Positions 33,759 through 43,502 of a DNA stretch of 64,000 nucleotides are shown here, in pieces (positions within the stretch are counted from its first letter, which is position 1; each line of letters begins with the position of its first letter). A program made the position numbers and the translations under genes. The DNA is from Asaia siamensis (GTDB lineage Bacteria > Pseudomonadota > Alphaproteobacteria > Acetobacterales > Acetobacteraceae): NCBI RefSeq assembly GCF_014635085.1, contig NZ_BMCH01000004.1:284365-348364 (forward strand). Reading direction: 5' to 3'. The notes below the pieces were generated by a model. It searched no databases, had not been told where the DNA came from, and saw only the letters and a program-made list of their open reading frames with translations.

Positions 33759-34388
33759 GTGAGCGGGTTATTCATTACCTTCGAGGGCGGTGAAGGGGCC
33801 GGGAAATCGACCCAGACCCGCCTGCTTCATGCGACTCTCGTCGGGATGGGCCACAAGGTGCATCTCACCCGAGAGCCCGGCGGGTCGCCTGGCGCCGAGG
33901 CGCTTCGCGAGCTGATCCTGTTCAGCGAGGCGCCGCTCTCGCAACGGGCACAGGCTCTCGCGCATATGGCGGCGCGCGCTGACCATCTCGACAGCCTTAT
34001 CCTGCCGGCGCTTGCTCGGGGCGAGATCGTGATCTGCGACCGGTTCCATGACTCGACGCTCGTCTATCAGGGCTACGGTCTGGCCCGTGGCGATGCCGCG
34101 AGCCTCGATTTCATCCAATCGCTTCGCGGGTTGCTGGATTGCGAGCCGGATCTGACACTGATGCTGGACGTACCGCCCGCACTCGGCGCCGCGCGTGTGG
34201 CGGCACGTGGAGGCAGGCTCGATCGCTACGAGCAGGAAGAAACGGCCTTTCACGAGCGTATCGCCGAGGGCTTCGACAAGGTGGCGCGCGAGGCGCCGCA
34301 GCGGGTCAAACGCATCGATGCGCGCCGCGCAGCTGACGACGTTGCCGCCGATATTTTTTCGATCGTTACACCCTATCTGCCGTCATGA
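33759..34388 (+). CDS. tmk: Thymidylate kinase
   Basis: This 209-residue enzyme phosphorylates dTMP to dTDP with ATP. The P-loop is EGGEGAGKST near residue 8; the DR(F/Y) motif is CDRFHDSTLVYQGY and the LID is rich in Arg (ARVAARGGRLDRYEQEE). It starts with GTG and overlaps holB by four bases, the common tmk-holB pairing. It is essential. Confidence 0.95.
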   Translation: MSGLFITFEGGEGAGKSTQTRLLHATLVGMGHKVHLTREPGGSPGAEALRELILFSEAPLSQRAQALAHMAARADHLDSLILPALARGEIVICDRFHDSTLVYQGYGLARGDAASLDFIQSLRGLLDCEPDLTLMLDVPPALGAARVAARGGRLDRYEQEETAFHERIAEGFDKVAREAPQRVKRIDARRAADDVAADIFSIVTPYLPS

Positions 34389-35326
34389 CGGCATCGGATC
34401 ATCCCGCCGCCCTCCCGCTCTTTGGTCATGATCAAGAGCTGGCCCTGTTCAGAAAGGCTCTTGAATCAGGCAGGCTTCATCATGGCTGGATGATCCATGG
34501 AGAGGCAGGCATCGGCAAGACGCGTTTCGCCTTTGCCTGTGCGCGGCTTCTTCTGAACGGTGTCGATCTTCAAAGTCGGGCAGGACGCCAGATCAGCGCT
34601 GGTACCCATCCCAATCTGCTGCTGATCACACGGCGCATGGATGAAAAGCGCAAGCGCATGCGTCAGGAGATCGTCATAGACGATGTGCGCCCGGTGCAGG
34701 ATTTCCTCCACCATACGGCGGCAGATGGCGCCTGGCGTGTGGTGATTGTCGATGCTGCCGAAACGCTCAATCGCAACGCCGCAAATGCTCTGCTGAAACT
34801 TCTGGAAGAGCCCCCCAACCAGACCGTCTTTTTTCTGACCTGCCCGACCCCCTCGGCATTGCTGCCCACAATCAGAAGCCGCTGCCGCCTTCTGGCGCTT
34901 GATACGCTTTCACTGGAGCAGACGAGGCAGGTGCTCAGGCATCATGGCAGGAATGGCGCCGAACTCGACACGCTTGCCGGGCAGGCTCAGGGCGCACCGG
35001 GGCGTGTGTTGGCAACCGACCAGGGAACGGACAGAACGGCACGCCATCTGGCTGATGCGTTGCTGGAAACCGGTGAGAATGCCGACTCTGACGCTCTGGC
35101 AAGCCTGTTGCGTCACGATGATGGTTTTGCCGTGCTTTGTTCTTTGCTAGGAGAAGGCCTTGCGAACCGGGCCAGAGATCTGGCCGGGCAGGGAAAGCTG
35201 ATCGAGGCCAGCAAGGCGGCGGAGGCTTTCTCGTCTCTTCAGGCGCTTCAGCGCGAGACCGAGCGGTTCAATCTGGACAAGAATCAGGCTGTCAGACAGG
35301 CAGCCGCCATAGCGAGTGCCTCATGA
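34385..35326 (+). CDS. holB: DNA polymerase III subunit delta' (HolB)
   Basis: This 313-residue clamp-loader subunit has a P-loop-like GEAGIGKTRF near residue 38, a VIVDAAETLNRNAANALLKLLEEPP block and an IRSRCR arginine-finger-type motif (SRC) typical of DnaX-like ATPases. It follows tmk with ATGA overlap and overlaps metG by four bases. No zinc cysteine cluster is obvious at the N-terminus, which is common in alphaproteobacterial HolB. Confidence 0.93.
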   Translation: MTASDHPAALPLFGHDQELALFRKALESGRLHHGWMIHGEAGIGKTRFAFACARLLLNGVDLQSRAGRQISAGTHPNLLLITRRMDEKRKRMRQEIVIDDVRPVQDFLHHTAADGAWRVVIVDAAETLNRNAANALLKLLEEPPNQTVFFLTCPTPSALLPTIRSRCRLLALDTLSLEQTRQVLRHHGRNGAELDTLAGQAQGAPGRVLATDQGTDRTARHLADALLETGENADSDALASLLRHDDGFAVLCSLLGEGLANRARDLAGQGKLIEASKAAEAFSSLQALQRETERFNLDKNQAVRQAAAIASAS

Positions 35327-36864
35327 CTTCACGGTATTATGTCACCACACCCATCTATTACGTGAATGGCGCACCGCATATCGGCCATGCCTACACCTCT
35401 GTCGCCGCCGATGTTCTGGCGCGCTTCAACCGTCTGGATGGCAAGGACGTGTTCTTCCTGACAGGCACGGACGAACACGGCCAGAAAGTCGAGCAGGCCG
35501 CACAGAGTGCGGGCGTCGACACGCAGAGCTTTACGGATGGTATCGCAGCCGATTTTCGCAGCATGGCCGATGCCATGGATATCTCCTACGACGATTTCAT
35601 CCGCACGACCGAGCCGCGCCACCAGCAGGCAGCCCAGGCGCTGTGGGAAAAAGTCGCGGCCAATGGCCATATCTATCTCGACGCCTATGAGGGCTGGTAT
35701 GCGCTTCGGGACGAGTGCTTCTACTCCGAAGACGAGCTGACCACCCACGATGATGGCCGCAAGACAGCGCCTACCGGCGCACCGGTGGAATGGGTGCGTG
35801 AGCCTTCCTATTTCTTTCGTCTGTCAGCGTTTGAAGATCGTCTGCTGGCGCTTTACGAGCAGCATCCCGAGTTTCTTGGCCCGTCCGGTCGTCGCAACGA
35901 GATCGTCAGCTTCGTCAGGCAGGGGCTGAAGGATCTCTCCATCAGCCGCACAAGCTTCAAATGGGGTATCCCGGTCCCGAATGATCCGGGTCATGTGATG
36001 TATGTGTGGTTCGACGCGCTGACCAATTATCTCTCGGCGCTGGGTTACCCCGATGAAAACGCCGAGCGTATGAAATACTGGCCCGCCTCGGCCCATATCG
36101 TCGGCAAGGACATCATCCGCTTTCACGCCGTTTTCTGGCCCGCTTTTTTGATGGCAGCCGAAATCGAGCTGCCGCAATCGGTCTATGCCAATGGATGGTG
36201 GACGATCGAAGGCGAGAAAATGAGCAAGTCGGTCGGCAATGTGATCGACCCCCGTGATCTGGTGCAGAGCTTCGGGCTGGACCCGGTGCGCTTCTTCCTG
36301 CTGCGTGAAGTCCCGTTTGGCGGAGATTCCGACCTGAGCCGACGGTCTCTGATCAACCGTCTGAATGTCGAGCTTGCCAATGATCTTGGCAATCTGGCGC
36401 AGCGTACGCTCAGCCTTATTGCGCGCAATTGCGATGCCAGCCTTCCGGCCTTTGCCGAACTCAGCGAAGACGATACGGCTCTGCTTGCCAGTGCCTCGCT
36501 CCTGCCTGACCTGATGCGCGGCCAGCTGGCCCGTTTCGCCCTGACGGATGCTTTGGAAGAGGTGTGGAAGCTCATTCGCGCCTGCAACTCCTATATCGAT
36601 CGTCAGGCCCCTTGGGCGTTGAAGAAGACCGATCTGGTGCGCATGGCAACAGTACTGCGCGTTCTGCACGAGGCCCTGCGCCACATCGCAATACTGCTCC
36701 AGCCCTACATGCCCGGCACAATGGATAAGCTGCTGACACAGCTCGGCGTAGCCCAGGACAAGCGCGATTTCGCCAGCCTCACCGAAAGCCTCGAAGCCGG
36801 TATTACCCTGCCGGCGCCTCAGGGCCTGTTCCCGCGTTATGTCGAGCCTGAGAGCGCTGCGTGA
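35323..36864 (+). CDS. metG: Methionyl-tRNA synthetase
   Basis: This 513-residue class I synthetase charges tRNA-Met. The HIGH motif is PHIGHAYTS near residues 18-26 and the KMSKS motif is GEKMSKSVGN around residue 299. The zinc-knuckle cysteines of the longer type are absent, as in the short alphaproteobacterial form, and there is no C-terminal tRNA-binding extension. ATG 35323 overlaps the holB stop; family similarity begins exactly there (TSRYYVTTPIYYVNGAPHIG). Confidence 0.95.
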   Translation: MTSRYYVTTPIYYVNGAPHIGHAYTSVAADVLARFNRLDGKDVFFLTGTDEHGQKVEQAAQSAGVDTQSFTDGIAADFRSMADAMDISYDDFIRTTEPRHQQAAQALWEKVAANGHIYLDAYEGWYALRDECFYSEDELTTHDDGRKTAPTGAPVEWVREPSYFFRLSAFEDRLLALYEQHPEFLGPSGRRNEIVSFVRQGLKDLSISRTSFKWGIPVPNDPGHVMYVWFDALTNYLSALGYPDENAERMKYWPASAHIVGKDIIRFHAVFWPAFLMAAEIELPQSVYANGWWTIEGEKMSKSVGNVIDPRDLVQSFGLDPVRFFLLREVPFGGDSDLSRRSLINRLNVELANDLGNLAQRTLSLIARNCDASLPAFAELSEDDTALLASASLLPDLMRGQLARFALTDALEEVWKLIRACNSYIDRQAPWALKKTDLVRMATVLRVLHEALRHIAILLQPYMPGTMDKLLTQLGVAQDKRDFASLTESLEAGITLPAPQGLFPRYVEPESAA

Positions 36865-36875
36865 GGGAGCACCGC

Positions 36876-37658
36876 ATGACGGGTCTGATCGACACCCATT
36901 GCCATCTCGACCGTCTGGATGACGTGCCTGCGGCCCTTGCTCTGGCAAAAGAGCACGGGCTATCGGGCATGACCACCATCGGCACGCGGCTGTCACGGGC
37001 ACAGACCCAGATCGACCTGACGCGCTTCGATACGCCTGATCTGCGTGTCTGGTGCGCTATTGGCACGCACCCCGATCATGTCGATGAAGAGACCCTGCCG
37101 GAGGTCGCGACAATCGAGCGGTTGGCGGAGCCTGAAGGCGTCATCGGCATCGGGGAATCTGGCCTCGACTATCTGCATGGCGCGCTGCCGGTACGTGCAG
37201 CGCAGGCAGAAAGCTTTCGCGTGCATATCGCGGCGGCACGCAAGACCGGACTGCCTCTCGTCATCCATGCACGGGAAGCTGATGACGATGTTGCGGCCAT
37301 CCTGCGCGATGAGCATGGGAAGGGCGCGTTTCCCTTCCTGCTGCATTGCTTCGCCTCTGGCATGGATCTGGCGCAGGCAGCCATCGAACTGGGAGGGTAT
37401 ATCAGCTTCTCGGGACTGCTGACCTTTCCCAAATGCGAGACCATCCGTGAAGTCGCGCGCGCCATGCCTCAGGATCGTTTTCTGGTCGAGACGGACAGCC
37501 CGTTTCTTGCGCCAGTACCGAAGCGCGGCAAGCCAAATACACCCGGCTATGTTGCCTACACCGCAGCCCGTCTGGCGCAGGAGCGGGGCCTGGAACTTGA
37601 GGCGCTGACCGACCTTACCACAGCCAATTTCTACACGCTGTTCAGGCGCGCCGCATGA
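36876..37658 (+). CDS. tatD: TatD-family metal-dependent hydrolase (DNase-like)
   Basis: This 260-residue amidohydrolase-fold protein has the metal-binding signatures of TatD/YcfH nucleases: DTHCHLD at the N-terminus, GIGESGLDY, VIHAREAD and VETDSPFLAP. Homologues are 3'-5' DNases or D-aminoacyl-tRNA deacylase-like enzymes. ATG 36876 follows AGGGAG; a GTG at 36861 is possible. It sits between metG and the MBL gene, the usual order in alphaproteobacteria. Confidence 0.93.
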   Translation: MTGLIDTHCHLDRLDDVPAALALAKEHGLSGMTTIGTRLSRAQTQIDLTRFDTPDLRVWCAIGTHPDHVDEETLPEVATIERLAEPEGVIGIGESGLDYLHGALPVRAAQAESFRVHIAAARKTGLPLVIHAREADDDVAAILRDEHGKGAFPFLLHCFASGMDLAQAAIELGGYISFSGLLTFPKCETIREVARAMPQDRFLVETDSPFLAPVPKRGKPNTPGYVAYTAARLAQERGLELEALTDLTTANFYTLFRRAA

Positions 37659-38440
37659 AGGTCACGATCCTCGGCTGCGGTGGGTCTGGTGGAGTGCCTA
37701 TGGTAGGGGGCGCGGATGGGGCAGGGATCTGGGGTGCCTGCGACCCGGCCGAACCGCGCAACCAGCGCACCCGCTCATCCATCGTGATCGAGGCTGACAG
37801 CGGCAAGCGGCTTCTGGTCGATTCAGGGCCCGACCTTCGCGCCCAGTTGCTGCGCGCGAAGATCGGTGTCGTTCATTCGGTACTTTACACCCATGAGCAT
37901 GCCGATCACGTCGCCGGGCTTGATGAATTGCGCGCCATCAACCGAATGCTTGATGCGCCACTGCCGCTTTATGCCACCGAGACGGTGATGCAGGAGCTCG
38001 AGGCACGCTACAGCTATGCTTTCCGACCCTGGAGCGGAACGGGCTTCTTTCGACCAGTGCCAGATCCGCATCTTATTTCTCTGGCAGACCGGCTGGATAT
38101 CTGCGATCTCGACATCCAGCTTTTCGAGCAGAGGCATTATCGCATCCCGACAGCAGGCATCCGCTGCGGCGACTTCGCCTATTCTACCGATGTGGAATAT
38201 CTGAGCGAGGAATCGCTGAATGCGCTTGCAGGCATCAAGACATGGATTGTCGGCTGCTTTCAATACGAGCCGCATGTTGCCCATGCCTGGGTCGATCTGG
38301 TGATCGAGTGGTGCGCTCGTCTCAAGCCGGAACGAACGATCCTTACCCATATGGGGCCTGGCCTGGACTATCAGACGTTGTGCAGCAGGCTGCCTGAGGG
38401 GATCGAGCCTGGCTATGATGGCATGGTTATCAGCCTCTAA
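37655..38440 (+). CDS. MBL-fold metallohydrolase (PhnP-like)
   Basis: This 261-residue beta-lactamase-fold hydrolase has the zinc motif THEHADHVAGLDELR, an N-terminal GCGGSGGVP loop and a late THMGPGLDY. It resembles PhnP, a phosphodiesterase acting on cyclic ribose phosphates, but here it is coupled to tatD (4-base ATGA overlap) with no phn genes nearby. It closes the 30653-38440 operon. The substrate is unknown. Confidence 0.88.
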   Translation: MKVTILGCGGSGGVPMVGGADGAGIWGACDPAEPRNQRTRSSIVIEADSGKRLLVDSGPDLRAQLLRAKIGVVHSVLYTHEHADHVAGLDELRAINRMLDAPLPLYATETVMQELEARYSYAFRPWSGTGFFRPVPDPHLISLADRLDICDLDIQLFEQRHYRIPTAGIRCGDFAYSTDVEYLSEESLNALAGIKTWIVGCFQYEPHVAHAWVDLVIEWCARLKPERTILTHMGPGLDYQTLCSRLPEGIEPGYDGMVISL

Positions 38441-38551
38441 ATATTTCTTCGATTAACCAGTTTTTTGTTGAAGCGCGGTTCTACATCGCGATAGCGTCAG
38501 CTTATCGGGTCGGTCCGGTCCTTTTTTCAGAAGCATGAAATCCCTCAAATT

Positions 38552-38564
38552 CCGGTATTACCGG
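38552..38564. promoter_or_regulatory. CCGG dyad in the prkA upstream region
   Basis: CCGGTATTACCGG is a near-perfect dyad about 155 bases before prkA and could be an operator. The rest of the 38441-38719 spacer shows no gene. No clear general-stress sigma hexamers were found. Confidence 0.3.
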
Positions 38565-38719
38565 TTCAATTCAAGTGAATGTCGGAGCATCCTGCGGCTC
38601 CGCACCCATTGTCGTCTCCCATAGCCTGACTTCCCGACTTATCGCCTGCATGTCTCTCGGTGGGTGTGACCGTTTCGCCCCCCGGCCCAGTGGCAGGCTT
38701 CCATCGGAGCATACGAGTC

Positions 38720-40666
38720 ATGAGTTCATTCTCGGACGTCTTTACGCTGGCTTCTTCCTTCCGCGAGGAACGTCGGGAAACAGAGATGTCGCTGGCTTCC
38801 TATCTGTCTCTCTGCCGCGAAGACCCCGGCAGCTATGCGAGCGCTGCCGAGCGCATGCTCAAGGCCATTGGCGAGCCTGTCATGCTGGACTCCTCGCGCG
38901 ATCCGCGCCTCAGCCGCATCTTCATGAATCGCACTGTGCGTACCTATCCGGCCTTTGCCGATTTCTACGGCATGGAAGATGCTGTCGAGCAGATCGTCGG
39001 CTTCTTCCGCCACGCGGCTCAGGGGCTGGAAGAGCGCAAACAGATTCTCTATCTGCTCGGCCCCGTCGGAGGAGGAAAGTCCTCGCTCGGCGAACGTCTC
39101 AAGACATTGATGGAACGCGAACCGATCTATGTGCTCAAGGCGGGCAAAGAAATCAGCCCCGTATTCGAAAGCCCGCTAGGCCTGTTTGATCCAGAGCGCT
39201 TCGGTGCGTCGCTGCTGGAGCAATATAATATTCCCCGTCGTGTTCTGACCGGCATTGCGAGCCCCTGGGCCCTGAAACGGCTTGAGGATTTTGACGGCGA
39301 TATCTCGCGATTCACGGTCGTGCGGCTTAACCCGTCCAAGCTCCGGCAGGTCGCGATTGCCAAGACAGAGCCAGGTGATGACAATAATCAGGACGTGTCA
39401 GCGCTGGTTGGCAAGGTCGATATCCGCCAGCTCGAGAATTTCAGCCAGAACGATCCCGATGCCTATAGCTTCTCTGGCGGCCTGAACCGGGCCAATCAGG
39501 GGTTGCTCGAATTTGTCGAGATGTTCAAGGCGCCGATCAAGATGCTGCATCCTCTCCTGACAGCCACGCAGGAAGGAAATTATGTCGGCACAGAAAATAT
39601 CGGGGCCATTCCCTTTACTGGCGTCATTCTGGCACATTCGAACGAAGCCGAATGGCAGTCATTCCGCAATAATCGCACCAATGAGGCGTTCCTCGACCGC
39701 GTGTGCGTCATCAAGGTGCCGTACTGCCTGCGCGTGACCGAAGAGTCCAAGATCTATGAGAAGCTGATCCAGTCTTCTGCGCTCGGTGACGCCCCCTGCG
39801 CACCGCATACGCTTGAAATGCTGGCGCAATTTGCTGTTCTGTCGCGCCTGAAGGCGCACACCAACTCGACGCAGTTTGCCAAGATGCGTGTGTATGACGG
39901 CGAGAACATTCGCGAGACTGACCCCAAGGCGCGGGCGATGCAGGAATACAAGGACAGCGCCGGCGTCGATGAAGGGATGGAAGGCATCTCGACGCGCTTT
40001 GCCTATAAGGTGCTCTCTGCCACGTTCAACCATGATCCATCCGAGATTTCAGCCGACCCTGTGCATCTGATGTACGTGCTCGAACAGGCTGTGCGTCGGG
40101 AGCAGTTCCCCGCAGAGGTCGAGGCCGCCTATCTGGCGTCACTCAAATCGGATCTGGCGCGGCGCTATGCCGAGTTCCTGGGCAACGAAATCCAGAAAGC
40201 CTATCTGGAAAGCTATAATGATTACGGTCAGAACCTCTTTGATCGTTATCTCGATTATGCCGATGCATGGATCGAAGACCAGGATTTCAAGGATCCGGAT
40301 ACAGGTCAGTTGATGAATCGCGACCTGCTCAATGCCGAATTGAGCAAGACCGAGAAAGCCGCGGGCATTGCCAACCCGAAGGATTTCCGCAACGAGGTCG
40401 TCAAGTTCTCGCTGCGGTCCCGCGCGTCGAATGGCGGGCGCAACCCTTCATGGACGAGCTATGAGAAGATCCGCGACGTCATCGAGAAACGCATGTTCAG
40501 CCAGGTCGAGGATCTGCTGCCCGTCATAAGCTTCGGCTCCAAGAAAGACAGCACGAGCGAGCGCAAGCATGACGAATTCGTCAGCCGTATGGCAGCGCGT
40601 GGCTATACCGAGCGTCAGGTGAGGCGTCTGGTCGAATGGTACATGCGCGTCAAGCAGTCCGCCTGA
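38720..40666 (+). CDS. prkA: PrkA-family serine protein kinase (AAA type)
   Basis: This 648-residue protein has an AAA-type P-loop LLGPVGGGKSSL (Lys120) and the C-terminal PrkA kinase-like domain. Length and N-terminal block (SYASAAERMLKAIGEP, DPRLSRIF) match YeaG of E. coli and PrkA of Bacillus. YeaG works with YeaH in nutrient-stress responses. I chose ATG 38720 because the family N-terminus begins there. It heads the conserved prkA-yeaH-spoVR module. Confidence 0.95.
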   Translation: MSSFSDVFTLASSFREERRETEMSLASYLSLCREDPGSYASAAERMLKAIGEPVMLDSSRDPRLSRIFMNRTVRTYPAFADFYGMEDAVEQIVGFFRHAAQGLEERKQILYLLGPVGGGKSSLGERLKTLMEREPIYVLKAGKEISPVFESPLGLFDPERFGASLLEQYNIPRRVLTGIASPWALKRLEDFDGDISRFTVVRLNPSKLRQVAIAKTEPGDDNNQDVSALVGKVDIRQLENFSQNDPDAYSFSGGLNRANQGLLEFVEMFKAPIKMLHPLLTATQEGNYVGTENIGAIPFTGVILAHSNEAEWQSFRNNRTNEAFLDRVCVIKVPYCLRVTEESKIYEKLIQSSALGDAPCAPHTLEMLAQFAVLSRLKAHTNSTQFAKMRVYDGENIRETDPKARAMQEYKDSAGVDEGMEGISTRFAYKVLSATFNHDPSEISADPVHLMYVLEQAVRREQFPAEVEAAYLASLKSDLARRYAEFLGNEIQKAYLESYNDYGQNLFDRYLDYADAWIEDQDFKDPDTGQLMNRDLLNAELSKTEKAAGIANPKDFRNEVVKFSLRSRASNGGRNPSWTSYEKIRDVIEKRMFSQVEDLLPVISFGSKKDSTSERKHDEFVSRMAARGYTERQVRRLVEWYMRVKQSA

Positions 40667-40686
40667 CCTCGATAACGGAGCGTTTC

Positions 40687-41997
40687 ATGGAAATCATAGA
40701 CAGGCGCCCGAACCCTCATGGCAAGAACACCGAAAACCGGCAGCGCGTCCTGACACGGGCGCGCCAAGCCATTCAGACCGCGGTGCGTGACGCCGCAGCG
40801 CAGGGGCGTATTCGCGAAATCGGCCAGGACAGCGCGGTGTCCATTCCGGCAGACGTGCTGCACGAGCCCAGTTTTCACAGGCATTTCAATGCCGGAACGC
40901 GCCATTTCGTGCTGCCCGGCAACAAGGAGTTCGTCAAGGGTGACCGTCTGCGCCGCCCGCCGGGTGGCGAGGGAGAAGGGGCGGGTGAGGGAAGCGGCGC
41001 GGGTGATCAGGGCGGTGGCGAAGATTCCTATCGCTTTGTTCTCTCACGCGAGGAGTTTCTTGACCTCTTTTTTGACGATCTCGAACTGCCCGATCTGATC
41101 AAGCGCGAGGTCGCTTCGATAACGTCGCTTGCGACCAGTCGCTCGGGGCTCACGAGTGACGGCTCTCCTTCGCAGATCGATCTGGGGCGTACCATGCGTC
41201 GCTCAATGGGGCGGCGCATCGGGCTCAAGCGCCCGAAACCTCAGGAGTTGATCGCGGTAGAAGCCGAAATCGATGCGCTGGAAGAGCAACGTCCGCTTAC
41301 GGACACTCAGTTTCTGCGCCTGCAGGAACTGAGAGACGAAAGAACATTGCTGCGCCAGAGGCTGGCACGGATCCCGTGGGTCGATCCGGTCGATCTGCGA
41401 TATCGCCGCTTTACCCCGGTGCCCAAGCCAACCACCCAAGCCGTGATTTTCTGCATCATGGATGTTTCAGGCTCCATGACCGAGAAAATGAAGGAGCTGG
41501 GCAAGCAGTTTTTCATGCTTCTGCATGTCTTTCTCGAAAAGCGGTATGAAAAGCTGGAAATCGTCTTCATTCGTCATGCCGAGACGGCGGAAGAAGTCGA
41601 TGAGGATGTCTTCTTTACCGATCCACGCACGGGCGGCACCGTTGTATCGACTGCGCTCGACCTCATGCATGACGTACAGCGGGATCGCTTTCCTGCTGAC
41701 AAATGGAATATCTACGCCGCCCAAATATCGGATGGCGACAATATTTCGTCGGATATGATCAAGGTAAAGCATCTCATGACGGAAGCTATACTTCCTGTCG
41801 TACAGTATTTTGCCTATGTCGAGGTCAGTCTGGGCGGCGCGTTGCTGCGAAGTGAAACCGATCTGTGGCGCGGCTACAAGATAATCGCCGACAGCGCGCC
41901 ACAGCTTGCCATGCGTCAGGTGCAGGACCGACGCGATATTTTCCCGGTCTTCAGAGATCTTTTTGCCAGACGCGCGACCGAGCGGGCTGGGGAGTGA
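40687..41997 (+). CDS. yeaH: YeaH/YhbH-family protein (DUF444, vWA-like)
   Basis: This 436-residue protein matches YeaH in full: IDRRPN near the start, the HFVLPGNKEF segment, a Gly-rich linker (residues 96-115), then a von Willebrand-A-like domain with the MIDAS-type motif MDVSGSMTEK. It is the partner of PrkA in stress survival. It follows prkA after 20 bases. Function is known only by genetics in E. coli and Bacillus. Confidence 0.94.
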   Translation: MEIIDRRPNPHGKNTENRQRVLTRARQAIQTAVRDAAAQGRIREIGQDSAVSIPADVLHEPSFHRHFNAGTRHFVLPGNKEFVKGDRLRRPPGGEGEGAGEGSGAGDQGGGEDSYRFVLSREEFLDLFFDDLELPDLIKREVASITSLATSRSGLTSDGSPSQIDLGRTMRRSMGRRIGLKRPKPQELIAVEAEIDALEEQRPLTDTQFLRLQELRDERTLLRQRLARIPWVDPVDLRYRRFTPVPKPTTQAVIFCIMDVSGSMTEKMKELGKQFFMLLHVFLEKRYEKLEIVFIRHAETAEEVDEDVFFTDPRTGGTVVSTALDLMHDVQRDRFPADKWNIYAAQISDGDNISSDMIKVKHLMTEAILPVVQYFAYVEVSLGGALLRSETDLWRGYKIIADSAPQLAMRQVQDRRDIFPVFRDLFARRATERAGE

Positions 41998-41999
41998 CC

Positions 42000-43502
42000 A
42001 TGCTTTATTCAGGCACAGACTGGAGTTTCCCGATCCTGCGTGACTGCTATGGCGAGATCGATCGCATAGCGAGCGAGGAACTCAAGCTCGACACCTATCC
42101 CAATCGCATAGAGATCATCACCTCGGAACAGATGCTCGATGTCTATACGTCGCACGGGATGCCAATCAGCTATCCACACTGGTCGGCGGGAAAACGCTTC
42201 GTTTCGCATGAAAACGCCTATAAGCGCGGCCTGATGGGGCTGGCCTATGAAGTAGTCATCAACTCGAGCCCCTGCATCAGCTATCTGATGGAAGAAAATT
42301 CGGCCACCATGCAGGCGCTCGTCATTGCGCATGCGGCGTTCGGACATAATCATTTCTTCAAAAACAACCGTCTGTTTCGCGAATGGACAGACTCAACGCA
42401 GATTCTGGACTATCTCGAATTCGCTCGTGGGTATGTGGCGCGTTGTGAAGAGCGCTATGGTGTCAAAGCCGTTGAACGCATTCTCGATGCCGCTCATGCC
42501 CTGCAGAACCAGGGGGTAGATCGCCATACGGGCAGCAAACGGCTCGACCTGCGTCAGGAGCAGGAGCGCGCGCGCGAAAGACGGGCTTATGAAGATGAGC
42601 AGTTCAACGATCTGTGGCGAACACTACCGGAAGGTCAGAAACCGGCGAACGGCAAGACAGAGTCAGGTGAGCCACTGGCGACGCTCGGCCTTCCAGAAGA
42701 AAACATCCTTTATTTTCTCGAAAAGAATGCACCCCGACTGGCAAACTGGGAGCGTGAGATTATTCGTATCGTTCGACTGATCGCGCAGTATTTCTATCCT
42801 CAGCCTCAGGCCAAGCTGATGAATGAGGGCTGCGCCACTTGGGTGCATAACTTCATCATGCATCGCCTGCATGACAAGAAGCTGATTGATGATTCAGCAA
42901 TACTTGAGGTCATCCACTCGACGAGCAATGTCATCACGCAGCGCGGCTTTGATGAAGGGGGAGGGCCGAATTTCAATCCTTATGCGCTCGGCTTTGCCAT
43001 GATGACCGATATCGCGCGGGTCTGCACCGATCCTACCGCAGAAGACCGTCTGTGGTTTCCCGACCATGCAGGCAATCATGACCCGATTGGCACATTGCAT
43101 CATGCATGGGCCGAATATCGCGACGAGAGCTTCGTGCAGCAATTTCTGTCACCCAAGGTCATACGCGATTTTCGTCTGTTCCGTCTCGAAGACGATCTGT
43201 CTCAGCCGTATCTGCTGGTTGACGCCATTCACGATGATGCAGGTTATCGTGAAATCCGGCGCTCTGTAGCGGCGTCCTATGATCCGGGTCTGCTCGCTGA
43301 AGAGATAGAGATTGTCGGGGCCGATCTGACCGGTGATCGTATACTGCGCCTCGAGCATCGCACGCGGCCAGGCAAGCTTTTACAACCTACGGATGCAAGA
43401 CTGACCCTTGAGCATCTCGGTGCGCTTTGGGGTTATGGCGTGATCCTCAAGGAAGTCGACAGCCAGACTGGCGCTGAGCTTGGCAGCTACGCGCTGGCTT
43501 GA
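42000..43502 (+). CDS. spoVR: SpoVR-family protein
   Basis: This 500-residue protein resembles SpoVR of Bacillus and YcgB of E. coli. The conserved YPHWSAGKRF and FNPYALGFAMM regions and a DHAGNHDP-like stretch mark it. In spore formers it affects cortex formation; in non-sporulating Proteobacteria it travels with prkA and yeaH and is under stress control. ATG 42000 follows the yeaH stop after two bases. Confidence 0.95.
   Translation: MLYSGTDWSFPILRDCYGEIDRIASEELKLDTYPNRIEIITSEQMLDVYTSHGMPISYPHWSAGKRFVSHENAYKRGLMGLAYEVVINSSPCISYLMEENSATMQALVIAHAAFGHNHFFKNNRLFREWTDSTQILDYLEFARGYVARCEERYGVKAVERILDAAHALQNQGVDRHTGSKRLDLRQEQERARERRAYEDEQFNDLWRTLPEGQKPANGKTESGEPLATLGLPEENILYFLEKNAPRLANWEREIIRIVRLIAQYFYPQPQAKLMNEGCATWVHNFIMHRLHDKKLIDDSAILEVIHSTSNVITQRGFDEGGGPNFNPYALGFAMMTDIARVCTDPTAEDRLWFPDHAGNHDPIGTLHHAWAEYRDESFVQQFLSPKVIRDFRLFRLEDDLSQPYLLVDAIHDDAGYREIRRSVAASYDPGLLAEEIEIVGADLTGDRILRLEHRTRPGKLLQPTDARLTLEHLGALWGYGVILKEVDSQTGAELGSYALA

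Noticed and set aside
35824..37002. A 392-codon minus-strand frame over metG
   Set aside because: It is antisense to metG, which has intact HIGH and KMSKS motifs.
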